Shown in pieces: positions 1 to 5,789 of a DNA stretch of 5,789 bases (its first letter is position 1; every line of letters begins with the position of its first letter). The position numbers and the translations under genes are program-made. Under the pieces are notes generated by a model. It was not told the origin of the DNA. It did not search any database and was given only the letters and a program-made list of their open reading frames with translations. Source of the DNA: CBDUXZ01 sp965371325 [NCBI: uncultured bacterium]. Its GTDB lineage: Bacteria; JAUYMQ01. The stretch lies in contig CBDUXZ010000147.1 in the NCBI GenBank assembly GCA_965371325.1, positions 1 to 5,789 on the forward strand, given 5' to 3'.

Positions 1-2362
1 TCTCCTTGACCCTGAGCAGGCTCGAGAGCTGAATCATTTGATCGTTCGAGCCGCGCACGTAGAGACGCTCGAGATCCCCCGGCTTCATGCGCTGGAAATC
101 GCGCAACTGGACCTTCACGTCATACTGCTTGGCGCCGCGCTTGAAGGTCGAGAGCTCCTCGCCGCCGATCAGGATCTGGAGGGACCTCGCGATGTCCCGC
201 ACGGAAACCCCGAGATCGCTCGCGCGGTTCCGGTCGATTTGCACCTGGAGTTCCGGCTTGTTGAGCTTGAGATTGGAGTCGACATTGATGAGACCCGGGA
301 TCCCCCGCGCCTCCATCAGCACGGCCTGATTGATCTCGGCCAGGCCCGAAAGCTCGGGGCCCTGGAGAACGAAGGCAACGGGCTGGGAGAGGAAGCCCTG
401 CCCGAGAGAGGGGGGATTGATCGGGAAAGCGAACAACCCGGGTATCGCCATCATCTTGGGAAAGAGGGACGCCACGATCTCCTGGCTCGAACGGTCGCGC
501 TGGTCGCGGGGTTTCAGCATCGCGAACATCGCGCCGGAGCTAACCTCGCCCGGCGTATTCAGGCCCAGGGCGATCACGCTGAAGAGCTTGTCGATCTCCG
601 GTTGCTCCTGCATGATCGCCTCGGCCTGGCGCATATACCGGTCGGTGTACCTGAGGGTAGAACCCTCGGGCGCCTGCGTGAAGACGAAGATCGAGCCGCG
701 GTCCTCGCTGGGAATGAACTCCCTGGGAATCATGCTGAAGAGGAGGAACGCCACGCTGACCCACGCCGCAGAGATGCCGATCACCAGGAGGCGGTGCCGC
801 ACAGCTCTCCCGATCAGGTTCCGGTAGAAGGACGAGAGGGCATCGAAGCCGTTCTCGAGAACCGAGTAGAGGCGGCCGTGCCGGACATTCCGGCGCAGGA
901 TGCGGGCGCAGAGGGTGGGGGAGAGTGTGAGGGCCACGAAGGTCGAGATGATGACAGCCACCGCGAGGGTCACGCCGAACTCCCGGAAGAGGCGCCCCGT
1001 GGTGCCGGTCATGAATGCAAGGGGTGTGAACACTGCGATCAGGGCCACGGTGGTGGCAATCACCGCAAAGCCGATCTCGCGCATCCCGTCGACGGCGGCC
1101 TGCATGGCGGGCTGACCGTTCTCGACCCGCCTGTAGATGTTCTCGAGGACCACGATCGCGTCATCCACTACCAGGCCGATGGAAAGGGTCAGGCCGAGCA
1201 GCGTCACGATATTGATGGTGTAGTCCAGCGCGTAGAGCATCGTGAACGTGCCGATCACCGACACGGGAATCGTGATCGCGGGAATGAGCGTTCCGCGAAA
1301 AGTTCTCAGGAAGAAGAAGATCACCAGCACGACAAGAAGGCCTGCCAGAAGGAGCGTCCGCCGGACCTCCCGTATCGACTCCTGAATGAAGATCGAGGAG
1401 TCGAAAGCCACGACCATATCGAGTCCGGCCGGAAGGATCGCCCGGATGTTCTCAACCTCCCGCTTGATGTTGGTCGCAACCGCGATGGTGTTGGCCTTCG
1501 ACTGCCTGACGATTCCCAGGCCGATGGCGGGCTTGCCGTTGAAACGCACCAGTTTCCGATCGTCCTCGGCCCCCAGCTCTGCGTAGCCCACGTCACGAAT
1601 GCGAATCGGCTGCCCGTCACGGTTCGCGATGATCATTGCGTTGAACTCATCGGGCGTTCGCATCTCACCCATGGTTCGCACGGTGAACTCGCGCTCCTGC
1701 CCCTCGATGCGCCCCGACGGGATGTCGACGTTCTCCCGGTGGAGCGCATCCGCGACATCGGACACCGTGAGTTGGTGAGCGGCGAGCTTCTCGGCGTCGA
1801 CCCAGAGTCGCATGGCGAACTTGCGCCCACCCCCGATGATGATCGAGGAGACGCCGGGAAGAATCTCGAGACGTTCCTTTATGACGCGATCCGCGTAATC
1901 GGTAAGCTCGAGGTGGGTGTAGCGTGCGCCGTAAAGGCCGAGCCACATGACGGGGCTCGCGTCGGCATCCTGCTTGGCGATGATGGGCTCTTCGATGTCG
2001 TCGGGAAGTCTGTTCCGCGCGCGGAGCACGCGATCACGCACATCCTGGGCGGCCACATCCACGTCCCGCTCGAGATTGAACTCAACTGTGATGCTCGAGA
2101 CCTGCTCCCGGGACTGCGAGATGAGGGTGCGAATTCCCTCGATACCGTTGATCTGCTCCTCGAGAGGCTCGGTTACCTCCGTTTCGACGACGCGAGGGTT
2201 GGCGCCCGGATAAATGGTGGTCACTGAAACGATCGGAGGATCGACGTCGGGGTACTGGCGAATGGGAAGTCGGTAGATGGAGATGACGCCGAAAAGAACG
2301 ATGACGAGGCTCAGGACGGTGGAGAGAACGGGGCGCCGGATGGCGGTTTCCGAGAGTTTCAC
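1..2362 (-). CDS. RND (HAE1/AcrB-type) efflux pump inner-membrane subunit, C-terminus cut by window edge
   Basis: Proton-driven inner-membrane pump subunit that would work as a trimer with the adjacent adaptor and an outer-membrane channel. The 787 visible residues follow the AcrB plan: TM1 (about 11-30) followed by an LPIRQYP motif, a first periplasmic domain (about 31-333), TM2-TM6 (about 334-485), TM7 (about 523-545) and most of the second periplasmic domain. The proton-relay acidic pair is present as D400-D401 in a VVDDAIVVLEN segment (AcrB D407/D408). The proton-relay Lys and Thr of TM10 lie in the missing part; family members are about 1,030-1,050 residues, so about 250 are absent. The start is a GTG whose GTGA overlaps the adaptor stop; a weak GGTGG lies 6 bases upstream at 2369-2373. 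This overlap suggests translational coupling. The substrate cannot be deduced: two AcrB phenylalanine-pocket positions look unconserved in a by-eye alignment. The RND family assignment is very secure; HAE1 rather than another subfamily is likely. Confidence 0.97.
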   Translation of the reverse strand, partial: MKLSETAIRRPVLSTVLSLVIVLFGVISIYRLPIRQYPDVDPPIVSVTTIYPGANPRVVETEVTEPLEEQINGIEGIRTLISQSREQVSSITVEFNLERDVDVAAQDVRDRVLRARNRLPDDIEEPIIAKQDADASPVMWLGLYGARYTHLELTDYADRVIKERLEILPGVSSIIIGGGRKFAMRLWVDAEKLAAHQLTVSDVADALHRENVDIPSGRIEGQEREFTVRTMGEMRTPDEFNAMIIANRDGQPIRIRDVGYAELGAEDDRKLVRFNGKPAIGLGIVRQSKANTIAVATNIKREVENIRAILPAGLDMVVAFDSSIFIQESIREVRRTLLLAGLLVVLVIFFFLRTFRGTLIPAITIPVSVIGTFTMLYALDYTINIVTLLGLTLSIGLVVDDAIVVLENIYRRVENGQPAMQAAVDGMREIGFAVIATTVALIAVFTPLAFMTGTTGRLFREFGVTLAVAVIISTFVALTLSPTLCARILRRNVRHGRLYSVLENGFDALSSFYRNLIGRAVRHRLLVIGISAAWVSVAFLLFSMIPREFIPSEDRGSIFVFTQAPEGSTLRYTDRYMRQAEAIMQEQPEIDKLFSVIALGLNTPGEVSSGAMFAMLKPRDQRDRSSQEIVASLFPKMMAIPGLFAFPINPPSLGQGFLSQPVAFVLQGPELSGLAEINQAVLMEARGIPGLINVDSNLKLNKPELQVQIDRNRASDLGVSVRDIARSLQILIGGEELSTFKRGAKQYDVKVQLRDFQRMKPGDLERLYVRGSNDQMIQLSSLLRVKE

Positions 2363-3507
2363 GTGCTGCCACCGGCTTCCGCCGATCCCTCCTCATTGGC
2401 AGTGGGAGGCGGGGCGGGGGGGTCGACACCGAAGGGTATGACCTTGCTCCCCGGTCCGATCTTCTGTTGCCCCGATACGACGACGGTGTCTCCGCGCGCG
2501 AGGCCCGCAACGATCTCAACCACCCCCGCGTCTCGGATTCCCGTTGTGACGGGTACCATCTCCGCCGTCGAGTCGGGCTTTACGCGAAAGACGAACTGCT
2601 GATCGCCCTGCGGCACGAGTGATTGCTCGGGAATCGTGAGGGCTTCCGGCTTTTCCTGTATGAGGAGCTCGGTGTTCGCAAACATGCCGGGATGTAGCAC
2701 ATCGTCGGGGTTCGGAACCTTGGCCTTGGCGGTGACGGAGCGGTTCAGGCTGGAGACGCGCGGGTTGATGAAGTAGACCTTCCCCTCGAAGGTGCGGTCG
2801 GGAAAAGCAACGACCTTGATCTTGACCACCTGGCCCACGGCCAGGTCGGGAAGATAACGCTCGGGCACATTGAAGTTGAGGGTCAGGAAGTCGGTGAGTT
2901 CAAAGTTCACCAGCGGGTCGCCCGGCTCCACCACTGCGCCGGGACTCACCCGGCGGGAGCCCACGATGCCGTCGAAGGGGGCTCTGATCTTCGTCTTCCG
3001 GAGCCTGGCCTTCACGACCTCCGCGCGGGCGGCGATGCGGTCCATCTCGGCCCGGGCGCGATCCAGCTCCTGCCGGGAAACCACTTGTTGTTTGAAGAGA
3101 TCCTGCCGCCGGGCGTACTCGGCCCGCGCAAAGGAGAGGTTTGCTTCGGCCTCCCGCAGCTCCGCCACCGTCTCACGATCGTCGAGGTCGACCAGGAGCG
3201 TGCCTTTCGACACACGCGCCCCCTGCTGGAAACGGATAGCTTCGATCCTCCCCGAGATCTCGGGCTTCAGCAGAACCGCTTCATGCGCTTCGAGGTTGCC
3301 GACGAGATCCAGGATCTCGCTGAGAGGACGGACTTCCACCCCGGCCATCTCCACGGGGACCGGGAAGTCCTGGGGTATCTCGCTCTGGGAGCTACGGTCG
3401 CAGCCGTAGGTAAAAACGATCAAGGAAAGCGCCAGAGGACCGATCGCGGAGAACAGCGATAGGGTTTGCCGCCGGGGCGACGTACCTATTGTATGAGATG
3501 AAGTCAT
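2359..3507 (-). CDS. RND efflux periplasmic adaptor (membrane fusion protein), lipoprotein
   Basis: Periplasmic adaptor that links the downstream RND pump to an outer-membrane channel. From the ATG at 3507 it has 382 residues, usual for the family. Residues 1-36 look like a lipoprotein signal: SPRRQ, a hydrophobic stretch, then FTYGC with the candidate lipidated Cys36. Asp37 fits the +2 rule for inner-membrane retention, as in AcrA. Then come the first lipoyl half-motif (about 77-111, with SGRIEAI and GTLLVDLDD), an alpha-helical hairpin (about 112-170), the second lipoyl half (about 171-202, IRAPFDGIVG), a beta-barrel (about 205-282) and a membrane-proximal domain (about 289-360). The tail is Pro/Ala/Glu/Gly-rich. 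The hairpin tip carries R133-x3-L137-x6-S144, matching the RLS motif used by AcrA-type adaptors to contact TolC. The frame is open up to a TTG at 3612 and includes an ATG at 3567, but these starts would put an improbable n-region before the signal. No clear Shine-Dalgarno precedes 3507, so the start is less certain than the function. Confidence 0.94.
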   Translation of the reverse strand: MTSSHTIGTSPRRQTLSLFSAIGPLALSLIVFTYGCDRSSQSEIPQDFPVPVEMAGVEVRPLSEILDLVGNLEAHEAVLLKPEISGRIEAIRFQQGARVSKGTLLVDLDDRETVAELREAEANLSFARAEYARRQDLFKQQVVSRQELDRARAEMDRIAARAEVVKARLRKTKIRAPFDGIVGSRRVSPGAVVEPGDPLVNFELTDFLTLNFNVPERYLPDLAVGQVVKIKVVAFPDRTFEGKVYFINPRVSSLNRSVTAKAKVPNPDDVLHPGMFANTELLIQEKPEALTIPEQSLVPQGDQQFVFRVKPDSTAEMVPVTTGIRDAGVVEIVAGLARGDTVVVSGQQKIGPGSKVIPFGVDPPAPPPTANEEGSAEAGGST

Positions 3508-3892
3508 AAGGGGGCTGCAGAGGACCGTGAGCGGCCCGGGGGGAAGGGCCCTGCCTCTTTCTCTCATCCGGGTTATCGGTTTGTCCACCCGTGGCTCCGA
3601 AAATATACCCAATCACAGAGCCGTTGCAAAACCGCCCGCGCGGAGACTTTTCCGCATCCACGGTTCCACCGCGGGCCTTGGCCCTTCCGCGCGCAGGTGG
3701 GGGCCGCGAGCGCGGGTTCAACGGCGTGCGCCCGGGAAAACTCTCCCGGTCTCTTGCGCGCTTTACAACCTCCTCCCGCGCGAGCGGCAGGAACCGCCGA
3801 ACACGGGAGGGCCGAGGCCCGCCAAGTCACGCTCGACAATGGGTGCCGTCCACAACGTTTCTATCAGGTGATTGCTTCCTCACCGTCGCTCA
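3508..3892. other. Intergenic gap between the dehydrogenase and the adaptor gene
   Basis: No convincing gene is seen here. Open frames exist on both strands, but their translations are Pro/Arg/Ala-rich, low in hydrophobic order and without recognisable motifs. On the minus strand the gap should hold the 3' end of the dehydrogenase transcript and the promoter and leader of the adaptor operon. Several small GC-rich inverted repeats occur: 3640-3655 (5-base arms), 3673-3684 (GGGCC/GGCCC), 3732-3749 (CCGGGA/TCCCGG, 6-base loop) and 3809-3820 (GGGCC/GGCCC). None is followed by a T-run on the minus strand, so no intrinsic terminator can be called. Termination of the upstream unit may be Rho-dependent, or may not occur. 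Confidence 0.6.
3602..3629 (-). promoter_or_regulatory. Candidate sigma70-type promoter for the adaptor-RND operon
   Basis: On the minus strand, TTGCAA (3624-3629; 4 of 6 matches to TTGACA) is separated by 16 bases from TATATT (3602-3607; 5 of 6 matches to TATAAT). The short AT-rich patch stands out in an otherwise GC-rich gap. Transcription would begin near 3595, leaving a leader of about 87 bases before the ATG at 3507. The TTG at 3612 would then lie upstream of the transcript. This is a consensus match by eye, with no operator recognised nearby. Confidence 0.45.
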
Positions 3893-4714
3893 TCACGACG
3901 AGGCACGGCGCCGCTGCGCGATGGTTTCGCGCCCCTTTCGCTCGAAGACGGAGACAAGTCCGTCGGCCGTTCCCGGGAAGAGCATGCCGAACTTGGCGAG
4001 GAACCCGAGGCCTGCCGGAAGCACCACCTCCCGGCGCGGCTTTTCGATCGCGTCGAGGATCGTCTGCGCCACCCGCTCGACCGTGAGCGTGTTGCTCGAG
4101 AGGATGATCGGCGAGTCGCCCTCGTCGATGATCTTGTCGAGCATGGGCGTATCAACGGCGGCGGGGCAGATCACGGTGAAGCGAACGGGCGTGTCGCGCA
4201 TCTCGAGGGCACAGGAGTGGGTGTAGCCGCGCACGCCGAACTTCGACGCGCAGTAGGCGGCGGCGCCCGGAACGGGCGAGACGCCCGCGAGCGAGGCGAT
4301 GTTCACGATGTGGCCGCTCTTCTGCTCGCGCATGAGGCGGGCCGCCGCGCGCGTGCCGTACATGACGCCGAGAAGGTTCACCTCGATGTGTTGCGCCATC
4401 ACAGAGTCCGAAATTTCGTCGAAGGGGCCGGTGGCGGCAATCCCGGCGTTGTTCACGTAGACGTCGAGCCGTCCATGGGTCTTCCGCGCTTCCTCGACGA
4501 GCGCCGTGTGGTCGCCGGGTTTCGTCACGTCTGCGACCATCCCGCGGGTGCCGGATCGAATCTGCGCGACCTCGGAGACGGCGGCCTCCAGCGCGCCGGA
4601 GTCGGCGTCCGACATGATCAGGGTGGCACCCGCCCTGGCGAGTGTTTTCGAGGCCATGAGCCCGATGCCGCTGGCCGCCCCGGTGATCACCACGATCTTT
4701 CCTTCGATTGTCAT
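3893..4714 (-). CDS. Classical short-chain dehydrogenase/reductase (SDR), NAD(P)-dependent
   Basis: Cytoplasmic NAD(P)-dependent oxidoreductase of 273 residues, within the usual range for classical SDRs. The Rossmann cofactor motif is T11-G-A-A-S-G-I-G18. The adenine-side NNAG is at 88-91. The catalytic set is N113, S141 (in VNIAS) and Y154-C-A-S-K158, all intact. D36 at the end of the second beta strand suggests NAD(H) over NADP(H); this is inference. CPAAVDTPM (183-191) is the usual segment after the active site. The C-terminal 45 or so residues form an extension with a hydrophobic stretch (LPAGLGFLAKFGMLF, about 232-246) and a basic end, seen in some SDRs acting on lipid-like substrates, but the substrate is unknown. 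The ATG at 4714 is chosen because GGAGG lies 7 bases upstream and the protein begins just before the first beta strand. The frame continues upstream to 4777 but would add an Arg/Gly-rich, non-SDR extension. It sits 55 bases behind the ABC-2 permease and is probably co-transcribed with it. Confidence 0.95.
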   Translation of the reverse strand: MTIEGKIVVITGAASGIGLMASKTLARAGATLIMSDADSGALEAAVSEVAQIRSGTRGMVADVTKPGDHTALVEEARKTHGRLDVYVNNAGIAATGPFDEISDSVMAQHIEVNLLGVMYGTRAAARLMREQKSGHIVNIASLAGVSPVPGAAAYCASKFGVRGYTHSCALEMRDTPVRFTVICPAAVDTPMLDKIIDEGDSPIILSSNTLTVERVAQTILDAIEKPRREVVLPAGLGFLAKFGMLFPGTADGLVSVFERKGRETIAQRRRASS

Positions 4715-4721
4715 TGTTTTG

Positions 4722-4726
4722 CCTCC
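4722..4726 (-). promoter_or_regulatory. Shine-Dalgarno sequence that sets the dehydrogenase start
   Basis: GGAGG on the minus strand, 7 bases before the ATG at 4714. This is the strongest ribosome binding site in the window. It decides between the ATG at 4714 and the in-frame upstream starts reaching to 4777. Confidence 0.85.
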
Positions 4727-4738
4727 AGGATCTTCGCC

Positions 4739-4757
4739 GGGGCGCGTCTTGCGCCCC
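4739..4757 (-). repeat. GC-rich hairpin between permease and dehydrogenase genes
   Basis: A perfect 7-base inverted repeat (GGGGCGC/GCGCCCC) with a 5-base loop (AAGAC on the minus strand) lies in the 55-base gap, ending 12 bases before the Shine-Dalgarno of the dehydrogenase. All stem pairs are G-C. No T-run follows on the minus strand, so it is not a standard intrinsic terminator. It could act as an mRNA stability or processing element that separates expression of the two genes. The sequence is certain; the role is inference. Confidence 0.5.
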
Positions 4758-4769
4758 CGCATCTTCAAA

Positions 4770-5789
4770 TCAGCCAATTGTCTTTCGGGTCACCCGGGAG
4801 AGGAGTCCCAGCATGACCAGGAAATAGCCCATGCACGCGGCGATGGGAACCCACACCTCCGCCAGCGTGGCCCCGCGCACGCCTATTCCCCGCAGGATCC
4901 AGACTTCGTATTTCATGGGGAAGAGAAAACTCGCCAGCCGGATCGCCTCCGGCATGGTTTGCGTAGGGTAGAAGTAGTCGGAGAGATTCACGGAAAAGAG
5001 AATGAAGAAGAAGCCGATGAACGCCCCCTGCAGCATGTTCCGGCCGATGGCGGAGAAGAAGAGTCCGACCGCCGTGCTTGCCAGAACAAAGGGGAGCGTG
5101 GCGACAAGAAGCGCGACCATGTTTCCCCTGAAGGGCATGTCGAATATGAAGATTTGAGCGAGCAGAACCGCAAGGAGCAGAGCGTACGCAATAAGAATGT
5201 ATGGCAGTGTTTTCCCGAATATGATGTCGAGGGTGCTCAAGGGGTTCGCCAGGAGCTGCTCCATGGTTCCCTGATCCTTCTCGTTGACCATGGCCGCCGA
5301 TGCAAGCGCAATGCAAACCTGTGTGATGAGAATGGCTGGGAGCGCCGCCAGGAAATAGAACCTGTCCGATAGTGTGGGGTTGTACCAGAAACGGCGCCGC
5401 ACCTCGATTCGCCCGCCTCCCAGCGCCTCCGCAAGCGCGTCGGAGGAAAGCGCCGCCGGCCCTCCCGGCTGCAACCGGGCTGCGACCTGCGTGATGTAGG
5501 CGCCGGCGCGCGTGGCCACGAGGGGGTCCGCCCCGTTCAGAAGAAGCTGCAGGTAGGCGGGCTCACCGCGAAGGATCGACCGCTTGAAGCCTTCCGGAAT
5601 CACGATTGCGGCGCTCGCGTAGCGGCGCCGGAAGGCGTGCAGCCGCTCCTCGTCCCCCAGCGTCGTCATGGGTGACTCGAAGCGTCCCGTGGCCATCACT
5701 TCGGAGACCAGGAGACGTGAGAGCTCGGTGCGGTCGTGATCTTCGACAACCAAGCGAATGTTGAGTGCCGGGTAGGTGATCATCGTGAC
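4770..5789 (-). CDS. ABC-2 family transporter permease (YhhJ/YbhS-like), N-terminus cut by window edge
   Basis: Inner-membrane permease of an ABC exporter; it would need an ABC ATPase that is not in the window. The frame is open to the window edge, giving 339 visible residues. The ATG at 5783 is probably internal: relatives have a first membrane helix before the segment seen here as LNIRLVVEDHD, so about 30-40 residues and the true start are missing. Numbering from that ATG, a large extracytoplasmic region (about 5-135) ends in WYNPTLSDRF. It is followed by helices at about 142-166, 190-214, 222-246, 251-271 and 310-331. Between the first two of these lies the family signature EKDQGTMEQLLANP (168-181), which continues into FGKTLPY. 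The C-terminus, in LLSRVTRKTIG, looks complete. YhhJ-type permeases often act in pairs beside an ATPase and a HlyD-like protein, so the upstream DNA probably holds these. Substrate unknown; multidrug or lipid-linked export are both possible. Confidence 0.93.
   Translation of the reverse strand, partial: VTMITYPALNIRLVVEDHDRTELSRLLVSEVMATGRFESPMTTLGDEERLHAFRRRYASAAIVIPEGFKRSILRGEPAYLQLLLNGADPLVATRAGAYITQVAARLQPGGPAALSSDALAEALGGGRIEVRRRFWYNPTLSDRFYFLAALPAILITQVCIALASAAMVNEKDQGTMEQLLANPLSTLDIIFGKTLPYILIAYALLLAVLLAQIFIFDMPFRGNMVALLVATLPFVLASTAVGLFFSAIGRNMLQGAFIGFFFILFSVNLSDYFYPTQTMPEAIRLASFLFPMKYEVWILRGIGVRGATLAEVWVPIAACMGYFLVMLGLLSRVTRKTIG

Noticed and set aside
38-2227. Plus-strand open frame of 729 codons as a real gene
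   Set aside because: It lies in register on the antisense strand of a clear RND pump gene. Its translation is rich in His, Asp, Glu, Arg and Gly with no domain or membrane pattern.
3448-3480. Twin-arginine (Tat) signal in the adaptor N-terminus (SPRRQ)
   Set aside because: The residues around the Arg pair do not fit the Tat consensus (Thr-Leu at the hydrophobic positions, Pro before the pair). A lipoprotein-type signal ending at Cys36 explains the region better, and AcrA-type adaptors generally use the Sec route.
3732-3749. Inverted repeat CCGGGA/TCCCGG as an intrinsic terminator for the dehydrogenase transcript
   Set aside because: The stem is only 6 pairs, no T-run follows on the minus strand, and it lies about 145 bases past the stop codon.
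3392-3871. Small open frames on both strands within the gap before the adaptor gene
   Set aside because: Their products are Pro/Arg/Ala-rich with no motif, no good ribosome site and conflicting overlaps with each other, as expected by chance in GC-rich DNA.
3872-4816. Plus-strand open frame of 314 codons as a real gene
   Set aside because: It is the in-register antisense of the dehydrogenase gene, which has a complete catalytic set and a strong ribosome site. The plus-strand translation shows no recognisable family.
4506-5372. Plus-strand open frame of 288 codons as a real gene
   Set aside because: It lies opposite the dehydrogenase N-terminus and the ABC-2 permease, both clearly real. Its translation becomes a charged, low-order sequence without motifs.

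Overview
The window carries four protein-coding genes, all on the minus strand, so it is best read from high to low coordinates. It begins inside an ABC-2 family transporter permease (4770-5789, N-terminus beyond the window). A classical short-chain dehydrogenase/reductase follows (3893-4714). After a 385-base gap come a periplasmic adaptor lipoprotein (2359-3507) and an HAE1/AcrB-type RND efflux pump (1-2362, C-terminus beyond the window). No RNA gene, CRISPR array, insertion sequence or mobile element is visible.

The DNA is GC-rich, roughly 60% by eye, with strong G/C preference at third codon positions. An RND pump paired with an adaptor that has a lipoprotein-type signal and a TolC-docking motif means a diderm (Gram-negative) bacterium. 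I cannot name a phylum from this sequence. The gene texture would suit an environmental, GC-rich lineage, but that is only an impression.

There are probably two transcription units. Unit 1 is the ABC-2 permease and the dehydrogenase, 55 bases apart, with a strong Shine-Dalgarno sequence and a GC-rich hairpin in the gap. Its upstream part, presumably an ABC ATPase, is outside the window. Unit 2 is adaptor then RND pump, sharing a 4-base GTGA stop/start overlap that implies coupled translation. It is probably driven by a sigma70-like promoter in the gap at 3602-3629. The adaptor and pump should form an inner-membrane/periplasm complex that exports compounds through a TolC-like outer-membrane channel, using the proton gradient. 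No channel gene is in the window.

I found no convincing previously undescribed system. The points worth checking are the divergent substrate pocket of the RND pump, the adaptor start site, the dehydrogenase attached to an ABC exporter, the hairpin before the dehydrogenase, and the cause of the very long antisense open frames.
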